Assembly: GCA_945950065.1 (NCBI GenBank)
Contig: CAMFGQ010000034.1
Location: 1-12,428, forward strand
Length of the DNA: 12,428 nt
Source: an uncultured Clostridia bacterium
GTDB taxonomy: Bacteria; Bacillota; Clostridia; Peptostreptococcales; Acidaminobacteraceae
Reading direction: 5' to 3'
Positions within the stretch are counted from its first letter, which is position 1. Each line of letters begins with the position of its first letter. The translations under genes and the position numbers were made by a program. A model generated the notes under the pieces. That model was not told where the DNA came from. It saw only the letters and a program-made list of their open reading frames with translations, and ran no database searches. Positions 6,149 through 12,428 of the stretch are shown here, one piece after another.

Positions 6149-7027
6149 CTACTGGCCTAACTTCATCATCACAAAATCAAAGAGGAAAATCCTCAAGAGA
6201 AGAATGACAACAAAGGCCCAAAACCATGGACTTTTCAAATAGACTGCGGGGGTCTTCTCTTGGGTTGTCTCTGTCCTTCTGTACTTTTTCTTTGCATCTA
6301 TCACAACAAGAATAAAGGCAATTAATCCAAAAAGCGAAACAGAGCCAGCCAGATACGGAAGCAAAGGAACATCCCTTGCCACAAGGCTATTTAAGGCATA
6401 AAATACTCCGTTATTCACAATATGGGCGACAACAGGTACCCACATGGAATAGCGCATGGCAAGATAAGAAAAATAGATGCCCATATAGACTACACTTATG
6501 CTTTGATTAAGATTTCCGTGCATGAAGGCAAAGAGAACTCCTGATACAAAGACTCCCAGTCAAGGATTTGGTTCTTCTATTCGCCGGTAAAGAAAATTCC
6601 TCATGACCAATTCTTCTACCACAGGTGCCAGAATAACTAGATTGAAGAGCAGAAAAAGGCTAGGTGTCAGAGCAACCATCTGGCCTATCTGAGCATTGAC
6701 ATCGAGAGTTTGAATCCCAACCAAGCCAAGGAGCTGTTGTACAGCGAGATTGGTAAAACTTCCCAGTACCGTTGCACCAAAAGTAGCCAGTAGCAGAATT
6801 AGCAACATAAGGGGAGTCACAGGCTCTCTTTTTTCCTTCAGTTCAGCTAAAAACATATCCTTTCCCATGGCCATATAGATAGGCAAAAAGGATAAGGCTG
6901 TGGTCAAAAAGATGATCATGTCACGGTTTTCTGTCACGATTCTAATGAAAGAAGGTAAGAAACCGCTTATGAGTAAGTAAATGAATAAAGTCCGAAAAAG
7001 CTTATTGTAGCTGATTCTTTGCGTCAT
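6149..7027 (-). pseudogene. CPBP-family membrane protease-like gene with in-frame TGA
   Basis: CPBP (CAAX protease/bacteriocin-processing, Abi) proteins are multi-pass membrane proteins related to Rce1. Translation from ATG 7027 (RBS AAAGGG) has hydrophobic segments near residues 12-30, 37-54, 72-92 and 118-137. It then has motif 1, EELVMR (138-143), and stops at TGA (6560-6562, codon 156) after EEPNP. The same frame continues to TAG at 6149 with motif 2, FAFMH (166-170), and motif 3, AHIVNN (201-206), plus further membrane segments and a C-terminal helix, 292 residues in all. All three catalytic motifs are present but split by the stop. NP-W-LG is a common pattern at this point in CPBP proteins, so TGG to TGA is the likely change. 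The half after the stop has an ATG at 6523 but no convincing RBS. The gene may be dead or a sequence error. Substrate unknown. Confidence 0.85.
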
Positions 7028-7069
7028 GAATGTCCCTTTCTATTCTAAAGTCTGTACACAGTATCAATA

Positions 7070-7087
7070 AAAGCCCTTGGATAAGGG
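7070..7087 (-). terminator. weak terminator-like hairpin between tRNA-binding and CPBP genes
   Basis: The minus strand reads CCCTT, loop ATCC, AAGGG, then CTTTTATT, shortly after the TAA at 7094. The 5-bp stem and short T-run would at best attenuate read-through into the CPBP gene. Confidence 0.4.
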
Positions 7088-7093
7088 AAGTAG

Positions 7094-7441
7094 TTAACCT
7101 GCGCGTACTCCATTGGGTACCTCTTTTTCAGGTTGAGCTAGTACGGGAATGATTCCATCTTCATAGCCAATATCAAAGAGCATACCGTGGGAAAGGCGAC
7201 CAAACATTTTTTTGGGAGCTAGGTTGACCACAAAGAGTGCTTGCTTCCCTTGGATTTCTTGAGGATCTTCACGTTCTTCTTTAATCCCTGCTAAAATGCT
7301 TCGCTTGAAATCACCAAAATCTACTAGGAGTTCCACCAATTTATCTGAATCCACAATGTCTTCAACAGATTCAATGGTTCCTACACGAATGTCGATTTTG
7401 TAGAGATCATCCAGGGTAATCTCATCTTTTACTTTTGCCAT
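7094..7441 (-). CDS. tRNA-binding (EMAP II/MetRS C-terminal-like) protein
   Basis: A 115-residue protein starting at ATG 7441 with a strong AAGGAGG site. It has ITLDDLYKIDIRVGTIESVE (8-27), SDKLVELLVDFG (32-43), RSILAGI (47-53), ALFVVNLAPKKMFGRLSHGM and the C-terminal YEDGIIPVLAQPEKEVPNG. This is the OB-fold tRNA-binding domain found at the C-terminus of methionyl-tRNA synthetase and in stand-alone proteins such as CsaA and Trbp111. The DIRVG, SDKL and SILAGI pattern looks closer to MetRS C-terminal domains than to CsaA. It probably binds tRNA as a dimer; a chaperone role is possible. It follows the 205-residue unknown gene by 18 bases. A decayed second copy lies at 493-570. Confidence 0.88.
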   Translation of the reverse strand: MAKVKDEITLDDLYKIDIRVGTIESVEDIVDSDKLVELLVDFGDFKRSILAGIKEEREDPQEIQGKQALFVVNLAPKKMFGRLSHGMLFDIGYEDGIIPVLAQPEKEVPNGVRAG

Positions 7442-7459
7442 ATCTTCCTCCTTCTCTTT

Positions 7460-8077
7460 CTATTCTCGAAATGCTACTCTTTCATGTCTCCACTGATTCA
7501 GTTCTGCTCTGATCCATTCTCTTAACTTCTCATCCTCTAGCTCCACCACACCTAAAAAGTCCGGGTCTAAATAGAGCAAAATATGTGGATCTTCTTCGTT
7601 TTCTTTTTGATAAAGAATAGCTTCTCCGTCTTCAGAACCCCTAAAGTCCCTCCATACAGAGTAGTCTAAGCTTTCAAGGATACTTTTTACCCTGACATAG
7701 CCATCTTCACGCCTTCGTATATACTCCTTCACCTCTGTGTTGTTTAAGAAATATGCGTCTACTCTGGTTTCACCTTCCACAAGTCCTTGACCTTTTTCAT
7801 CAAGAAAAGGAATGGTTTTCCAATAAATGTCCACCTCTTCTTCAGAATGAAACATAAATTTACTCATAGGAAGAAGGTTGCCCTTATAGGGAATTTCCAC
7901 ATAGTCGGGAAAGTTTTTTACATCAATGATTTCATAGGTGTAGGGATAGGATTCAAAGACGCCTTCTTCATAGTAGTAGCCTGGTACCTCTGCCAGAAAG
8001 TCTCTGCCCTCTTCCAAGGTGTTAAACAGAGCAAGTGGTGTAATGACATTCATTTGATCTAAAAGTAATAGGTACAT
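7460..8077 (-). CDS. unrecognised 205-residue protein
   Basis: I do not recognise this protein. An ATG at 8092 exists, but its next codons are themselves the GAAGGAGG ribosome binding site for ATG 8077, so the latter is chosen; the protein begins MYLLLLDQMNVITPLALFNT. It has no signal peptide or clear membrane span, although the first residues are hydrophobic. It is acidic and rich in aromatic residues (YYYEEGVFESYPYTYEIIDV near 39-58). It has a charged C-terminal part ending LREWIRAELNQWRHERVAF. It looks like a folded cytosolic protein. A normal RBS, a clean frame and close spacing (18 bases) to the tRNA-binding protein gene support it as real and co-transcribed. Confidence 0.75.
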   Translation of the reverse strand: MYLLLLDQMNVITPLALFNTLEEGRDFLAEVPGYYYEEGVFESYPYTYEIIDVKNFPDYVEIPYKGNLLPMSKFMFHSEEEVDIYWKTIPFLDEKGQGLVEGETRVDAYFLNNTEVKEYIRRREDGYVRVKSILESLDYSVWRDFRGSEDGEAILYQKENEEDPHILLYLDPDFLGVVELEDEKLREWIRAELNQWRHERVAFRE

Positions 8078-8115
8078 ATGCACCTCCTTCATCTTGTCTA
8101 TATTTGCCTAACTAG

Positions 8116-8121
8116 AGTATA
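8116..8121 (-). promoter_or_regulatory. candidate -10 box (TATACT) before the 205-residue gene
   Basis: TATACT, preceded by GG on the minus strand, lies about 40 bases upstream of ATG 8077 and downstream of the rpiR terminator, where a promoter is needed. The expected -35 position is not convincing, so the call rests on the -10 and location. Confidence 0.35.
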
Positions 8122-8165
8122 CCCTCTTCTTTTTAAATCGTGAGGATTTGCTTGCCTCTCCATAT

Positions 8166-8201
8166 GAAAAAAGTACATTGTAAAAAATCAATGTACTTTT
8201 T
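8166..8201 (-). terminator. terminator after the rpiR-type gene
   Basis: A perfect 13-bp inverted repeat, AAAAAGTACATTG (8168-8180) and CAATGTACTTTTT (8189-8201), with an 8-base loop, 14 bases after the TAA at 8215. On the minus strand the stem ends in a run of six T. It can form in either direction, but no plus-strand gene is seen. Confidence 0.85.
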
Positions 8202-8214
8202 CTTATGTAACTGT

Positions 8215-9067
8215 TTACATATACTCTGAGAGCTTCTTTCTTGTCTCCTCCAGTTCCGTAAGGAAAGATTCCAGTTCGCCTTTCTTTTTATAACTAATCT
8301 GTACAAGTAGGAGCTCAACCAAGCAAATGGCGTTAGAAATAAAGTTATGGAAAACCACAGCTTTTCCAGATGCAAAGAGTCGATAGTCAGTCATCTGCAT
8401 CATGGAGATTTCTTCGTTGTCGGATATGCCCGCCCACATAGGGGATCTTGCTATCGTGAAGATAGTCATCAAAAGATCGAATCTGATGGGAATAATGGGG
8501 AAAACTCATTAGGACGAAACAATCCTTCTCTGTGGATGCAGTAAGGGTTAAACTTAAATCTAGGATGTCACCAACGTCAACTGTTGCTGCATCAATATCC
8601 AAAATCTTAAGGCGATGCGTAAGATAATCAGCAACGATTCTGGAGATTCCAATTCCTGCGATATAAACTTTTTCCGAGTTGAGAATCAAATTTGCTGCTC
8701 GGTTTAAGTCTTCGATGCTGTTCTTACGTTCCATTTGGAGATGACTGTCGCGTTGGATCTGAATGGTGTTTTCAAAAGCTGTTTCTGCTGATGAAAGGTC
8801 TGTGAGGGAATGTTTAATGTCTTTGGGAACTTGAATCTCATGCAAAAGGAGTTTTTGAAATTCAGATTTCAACTGTGAAAAGGACTCTAAACCAATTGCC
8901 CTACAAAAGTTAATGATGCCGGCTTCAGATACATCAATCGCCCTGCTTAAATCTCAAAGATTGAGAAATGAGATTTGATGAGGATCTTGAATTAAGTAAA
9001 ATGCAACCTTTTGTTGTTCTTTGGTAAAACTTCCCGAACTGTTCGCGATAACTTCTAAGATCGTCAT
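8215..9067 (-). pseudogene. RpiR-family transcriptional regulator with two lesions
   Basis: RpiR proteins have an N-terminal helix-turn-helix and a C-terminal SIS domain that binds phosphosugars. ATG at 9067 has GAAAGG upstream and begins MTILEVIANSSGSFTKEQQK. The frame reaches FLNL, then TGA (8954-8956), and continues in the same frame with DLSRAIDVSEAGIINFCRAI, the recognition-helix region. An arginine codon (CGA) is a likely ancestor of the TGA. The SIS part has VYIAGIGISRIVADYLTHRL and CFVLMSFPHYSHQIR. At 8428-8435 the frame breaks at GGGCGGGC; removing one GGGC gives IPYVG-ISDNEEI and then MTDYRLFASGKAVVFHNF to TAA at 8215. Repaired length is 282 residues, normal for RpiR. As read, only about 37 residues would be made from the start codon. 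It has its own promoter and terminator. No sugar operon sits beside it, so its targets are unknown. Confidence 0.88.
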
Positions 9068-9073
9068 AGGAAA

Positions 9074-9189
9074 CCTTTCTTTGTTTTCCTTCATCATACT
9101 GTAAGGATATGCCTTCGTCAATGTAGGAAGGTGATTGCCTATAGTGTGAAGAACCTTCTTTAGGCATAAGATGGCTAAACAAAGAAAGG
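9074..9189. repeat. inverted 13-nt repeat flanking the rpiR promoter
   Basis: CCTTTCTTTGTTT at 9074-9086 is perfectly complementary in reverse to AAACAAAGAAAGG at 9177-9189. An AGG lies 3 or 2 bases outside each arm, extending the match imperfectly. The centres are 103 bases apart. One arm sits at or just after the expected transcription start, the other about 60 bases upstream of the -35 box. Shorter inverted repeats lie between them (GAAGGT 9127/ACCTTC 9153 and GCCTA 9137/TAGGC 9161), without a T-run. Confidence 0.6.
9093..9121 (-). promoter_or_regulatory. promoter of the rpiR-type gene
   Basis: TTGACG (9121-9116) and TATGAT (9098-9093) on the minus strand, separated by 17 bases, match sigma-A consensus at five of six positions each. 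The start of transcription should lie near 9086, about 20 bases before ATG 9067. This is the best promoter in the window. Confidence 0.75.
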
Positions 9190-9216
9190 ATCCTGATCTC
9201 ATATATTTATAGATGT

Positions 9217-11357
9217 CTACTCACCCAGAACCCACTGAAGATAGCTTCGAAATCTCTCCAGTACTGACTTGGTTGGTGGAACAAACTCTGTAGGACGATG
9301 AATGGATGTCTTCATAAACTCTTCTTGACTGTTCATGCTCAAAGCTTCAAAGCTTACCTTTCTGCTGTAGAGTCCCTCGGGCATCATAAAACTAGCTTTC
9401 ACGTTGTCAGCCAATTGGGTGGAAAGAATCCATTTGAGTTGCTTCTTTAAATCCTGATCAAGAACTGGACAAGCAATTTCAACACGATGATTGAGATTTC
9501 TTGTCATCAAATCCGCAGAAGAAAGATAATATTTTGCCTCAAGTCCCTTTCCAAAACAATAGATACGAGCATGTTCCAGATATCTGCCTACAATACTGGT
9601 TACTTGAATGTTGTCGGTATAGCCAGGTATCCCTGGTAATAGACAACAAATCCCACGGACAATCAGTTGAACCTCAACGCCAGATTGAGATGCTTGATGA
9701 AGTTTTTCAATGACTTGCCTTTCGGTAATGGAGTTTACCTTCATACAGATGTAGCCATCTTTACCCTTGGCAATCTCTTCATCCATCAAATCCAGTAGTG
9801 CCGATTTAATTCCATTAGGTGAGACGAGAAGAGTATCATATTCTCCCTCTAGATTGTTGATCAGCATATGTTGGAAAAACAGTGTCGCGTCTTCACCAAA
9901 GCTTTGGGATGCAGTCATCAGGCTTAGGTCCGTATACAAGGGACTGGTGGTCTCGTTGTAGTTTCCTGTTCCTACCAGCGTAATATAACTCAGTTCCCCT
10001 TGAGAGCGCATGGTAATTAAACAGATCTTACTATGGCATTTATACTTTTCAATCCCATAGACCACCTGACATCCAGCATCCTCAAGAACCCTGGACCAGA
10101 TCACATTGTTGGCTTCATCAAAACGTGCTCTAAGCTCCATAAACACAATGACCTCGATGCCATTTTCAGCAGCACGGGAAAGAATACGGGCGATCTTTGA
10201 TGAGGAAGCAAGACGATAAATGGTGATCTTAATGGAGAGTACATCGGGGTTTTCTGCAGCTTCACTGAGTAAGTTTAAAAAGGGATCCATGGAATCAAAA
10301 GGATAATAAAGAAGCTTATCCTTCTTCTGGATCTGCTGAATCATACTATGCTCAGGACTGATGTCCTCTGGCCATCTTGCTTCATAGTTGCGATAAACCA
10401 GCTTTTTTCTTTTGGAGGGCGAGATTTCTTCGACCAGTTGAAAGGCACAGTCCATAACAAGGGGACAGCTGTCCACATAGATATGTGTTGGATCCACCGC
10501 AATAAGTTTTGTGAGGCTTTGGAGAAAGGTATCGGAGATTTTTTCGCTGATTTCCATACGCATCACCGATAGACGATCTCGCTTCTTTAGAAGCTTGATG
10601 ACTTTGTTTCTAAAGTCTTTATCGCTATCTTCAAACTTTTCATCATCAAAGCTAATATCGGCGTTTCTCGTAATGCTAAGGATACATGACTCTAAAACGC
10701 GATAGGAACCAAAGAGCAAGTCTGACCAGTGATGTAGAATAGCTTCCATGCGAACAAATTTAAGATCTGTATCAGGTAGGGATATGTATGCAGGGAGCTC
10801 TATGGGTACTGGAACAAATCCCACAGCATTTTTTCCTTTTTTATCCTTAAGCAAAACCGCAATATAATTGCATTTATTAATGAGGTTAGGTAGTGGATGA
10901 TGGGGCCCAATGATAATGGGAGCCAGCAGAGGAAGAATCTTCTTCTTAAAATAATTGCTGATGTATTTCCGCTGGGAAGCACTGAGCTCCTCCACCCCTA
11001 AATCTTCAATGCCATGACTAGCTAAGTCTTCCATGACAGAGCGATAGATGGTCTTCTTCACATCAATCAGTCTTGGAATAGCTGCATAGATTTTTTTAAT
11101 TGTTGGGAAGCATTCATCCCCGTCTTGTTATCAATTTCGTCGGGGGAAATTCTTGAGATATCATAGAGACTCCCCACGCGTACCATAAAGAATTCATCTA
11201 AATTACTGGTAAAAATCGAGACGAACTTAAGGCGCTCTAATGGTGGATTGGTCTTGTCATCAGCTTCCATCAGCACGCGCTCATTAAAGCGTAGCCAGCT
11301 TAATTCTCGGTTTTGTGTGTAGATGTAGTCTTCCTGTCTTTGAGCACTTTGTGACAC
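9217..11357 (-). pseudogene. ppk: polyphosphate kinase (PPK1), frameshifted at an A7 run
   Basis: PPK1 reversibly makes polyphosphate from ATP. GTG at 11357, with AGGGAGG 7-8 bases upstream, begins MSQSAQRQEDYIYTQNRELS and has LSWLRFNERVL and SNLDEFFMVRVGSL, typical of the PPK1 N-terminal domain. At the A7 run (plus-strand T at 11091-11097) the frame goes to an early TGA after about 96 residues. One more A, or a -1 slip, gives QQLKKIYAAIPRLIDVKKTI and an open frame of over 600 residues to TAG at 9217. That part has GPHHPLPNLINK, LLYYPFDSMDPFLNLL, SIKITIYRLASSS, CHSKICLI (the phospho-accepting histidine region, H435 in E. coli), LVGTGNYNE and YLEHARIYCFG (second histidine region, H592). Repaired length is about 713 residues, normal for PPK1. 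The gene overlaps the end of ppx by 58 bases. Confidence 0.93.
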
Positions 11358-12232
11358 AGGTATCCCTCCCTAATCCATAATCACTAATGATGATTTCCTT
11401 TGGTTGTACTCTTTTTACAATATGCATAAGAATCATGACGCCTGGCACTAAGGTATGAATCCGTTCAGGAGAAATCTTTAGGACAAGATTCACAATGGTT
11501 TTATCTTGTTCACACAGTAACTCACCTAGTTCTTTGACTTGTTCTACAGTCATACTCTTTCTTTCATCGGATAGACCGTAGACTTTTTGAGCCAGTTTGA
11601 AGAAATTCCGTATTGTACCTCCTACACAGATAAGAGAAGCTTCTTGAGGGAAAGTGAAACTGCTTTTCTTATCGATTCTTTCCTTCAATCTCCTTTTGAT
11701 TTTCTTTAAGGAGCCCTTACCAGGTAGAATTTTTGTCACGCAATCTTTGTAGAGGCTCAGTCCTCCTACTTGAAAGCTCTGAGCATGGACAAGCTGATGT
11801 TCACGGAAAACAACCACTTCTGTACTGGCACCCCCAATATCAATCAGGACGCCCTGATCCAGTGACAGATCCCCCATTGCACCCATGTAACTATAGTAGG
11901 CCTCTTCTTCACCACTGAGAATTTCAACGGTGAATCCCGTTGCTTTCTTGATTTCCTTTAGGACTTTTTCTGCATTCTTCAATCCTCGTAGGGATGCAGA
12001 AGCAAAGACTGCAACCTCTTTAACCTTTCTCGATTCTAGGATCTGCTTAAAGTCCAGAAGGCCGTTATAGGCAGCCTCAATTCCTTCTTCTGTTAAGGAG
12101 CCTTTTTTAACATAGCTTGCCAGTCCAGCCATAATTTTGTCTTTGTAGTGAATGCTAATAGGAATCCTTCCACACATCATAAATGACTAAACGCATGGAG
12201 TTCGAACCGATATCTATAATTGCTTGTTTCAT
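11300..12232 (-). pseudogene. ppx: exopolyphosphatase (Ppx/GppA family), two frameshifts
   Basis: Ppx/GppA proteins are actin-fold phosphatases that release phosphate from polyphosphate or act on pppGpp. ATG at 12232 (an adjacent ATG at 12235 is closer to the GAGG site) begins MKQAIIDIGSNSMRLVIYDV, with the family's DIGSNSxR phosphate-binding motif. At 12170-12175 the frame breaks in GTGTGG; adding one GT gives VIYDVCGRIPISIHYKDKIM and the long frame with FASASLRGLKNAE, LSGEEEAYYSYMGA, VLIDIGGASTEVV, CVGGTIRN and ERIHTLVPGVMIL. Near 11370 the C-terminus breaks again: YGLGRD is read where YGLREGYLCHKVLKD would follow if one base were present, ending at TAA 11300. Without repair the frame runs on to 11284. 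Repaired length is about 311 residues, normal for short Ppx proteins. It is the first gene of the ppx-ppk operon. Confidence 0.9.
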
Positions 12233-12256
12233 CATTTTCCTCATCTCAAATCGCTC

Positions 12257-12273
12257 ACCACTCTTTTAGTGGT
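12257..12273. repeat. small hairpin in the ppx leader
   Basis: ACCACT (12257-12262) and AGTGGT (12268-12273) with a 5-base loop, about 25 bases upstream of the ppx start codon. No T-run follows on the minus strand, so it is not a terminator; it may only be leader structure. Confidence 0.35.
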
Positions 12274-12301
12274 CCAGTTCCATTATCAGAACTCAAGGTT
12301 A

Positions 12302-12329
12302 AGTGTAGACTGAATCCGTGTTAATTCAA
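12302..12329 (-). promoter_or_regulatory. candidate promoter of ppx-ppk
   Basis: On the minus strand TTGAAT (12329-12324) and TACACT (12307-12302) are 16 bases apart, each four of six to sigma-A consensus, about 70 bases upstream of the ppx ATG. It lies between the upstream terminator-like hairpin and ppx. No Pho-box-like repeat is evident. Confidence 0.35.
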
Positions 12330-12373
12330 TGTAAAGCGAGAGGCTTCTCTGCCTAAGAAGGTATAAAATTGGA

Positions 12374-12397
12374 CAAAAAAGAAGGCCATACCTTCTT
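12374..12397 (-). terminator. terminator of the gene upstream of ppx
   Basis: The minus strand has AAGAAGG, loop TATGG, CCTTCTT and then a T-run, a standard Rho-independent hairpin. A second GAAGGTAT copy at 12357-12364 can pair with the same arm and gives an alternative, longer-loop fold. It implies that the preceding gene ends just outside or at the window edge. Confidence 0.6.
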
Positions 12398-12428
12398 GTA
12401 ATCGAATCCCATTCCAATCACATGGGTT
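12398..12428 (-). other. edge segment, possible 3' end of the next upstream gene
   Basis: Only 31 bases. On the minus strand one frame reads P-M-stop (TGA at 12420-12418), which would place a stop about 20 bases before the terminator. Another frame reads THVIGMGFDYKK and stays open past the hairpin. There is too little sequence to choose between these frames. Confidence 0.2.

Noticed and set aside
6560..6562. Selenocysteine or tryptophan recoding of TGA
   Set aside because: No convincing SECIS-like hairpin follows, selenocysteine is not expected here in CPBP proteins, and TGA acts as stop in four thiamine genes at normal protein lengths. The second internal TGA, in rpiR, falls where tryptophan is not expected.
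7042..7067. TTGATA and TAGAAT before the CPBP gene as a promoter
   Set aside because: The spacer is only 14 bases, too short for a normal sigma-A promoter.
8078..8092. ATG at 8092 as start of the 205-residue protein
   Set aside because: Its following codons form the GAAGGAGG site for ATG 8077, and it has no RBS of its own.
9127..9165. Nested inverted repeats (GAAGGT/ACCTTC and GCCTA/TAGGC) as a ppk terminator
   Set aside because: The arms are short, the loops long, and no T-run follows on the minus strand.
9068..9202. Longer N-terminal extension of the RpiR protein beginning near 9202
   Set aside because: The extra residues do not resemble the family, the extension covers the promoter, and ATG 9067 begins the normal RpiR N-terminus with an RBS.
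12355..12397. AAGAAGGTAT...ATACCTTCTT as a CRISPR-like or mobile-element repeat
   Set aside because: It is better explained by the terminator hairpin at 12374-12397 with an overlapping alternative arm; no further copies are seen.

Overview
The window looks like a piece of a Bacillota (Firmicutes) chromosome. Reasons: AGGAGG-type ribosome binding sites before nearly every gene, a TPP (THI-box) riboswitch, an RpiR-family regulator, short Rho-independent terminators, moderate-to-low GC, and clostridial-type protein sequences. I cannot name a genus. Every supported gene lies on the minus strand, so transcription runs from high to low coordinates. I see no tRNA, rRNA, CRISPR array, insertion sequence or prophage gene.

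Layout, in transcription order. (1) 12428-12374: edge of an upstream gene and a terminator-like hairpin. (2) 12329-9217: a ppx-ppk polyphosphate operon (exopolyphosphatase, polyphosphate kinase); both genes carry frame lesions. (3) 9189-8166: an RpiR-type regulator gene with a good promoter flanked by an inverted 13-nt repeat, an in-frame stop, a 4-bp tandem duplication and a terminator. (4) 8121-4880: an unrecognised 205-residue protein, a small tRNA-binding (EMAP/MetRS-C-like) protein, a CPBP membrane protease-like gene with an in-frame TGA, an L-fucose/arabinose isomerase-fold protein, then a terminator. (5) 4821-646: a TPP-riboswitch-controlled thiamine operon, thiM, thiamine-binding protein (MTH1187/YkoF-like), thiE, thiD, thiC, each overlapping the next by ATGA, closed by a palindromic terminator; thiC is frameshifted. 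(6) 570-1: the C-terminal scrap of a second tRNA-binding protein gene, directly followed by a DJ-1/PfpI-family gene that runs off the window edge.

The thiamine operon has HMP-P synthesis (ThiC), HMP/HMP-P kinase (ThiD), thiazole salvage (ThiM) and the joining enzyme (ThiE), but no thiazole-synthesis genes in view. With thiC broken, what remains is a salvage pathway. The polyphosphate operon has three lesions in two genes. In total there are seven reading-frame lesions in five genes, while the other genes are clean. Either this strain is losing de novo pyrimidine synthesis for thiamine, polyphosphate metabolism and one regulator, or the sequence has local errors; reads would decide.

I found no wholly new system. 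The most interesting points are the thiamine-binding-protein gene sitting as an excisable cassette between two 18-nt direct repeats, the inverted repeats spaced about ten helical turns apart around the rpiR promoter, the A7 slippery site at the ppk lesion, and the decayed tRNA-binding paralogue.
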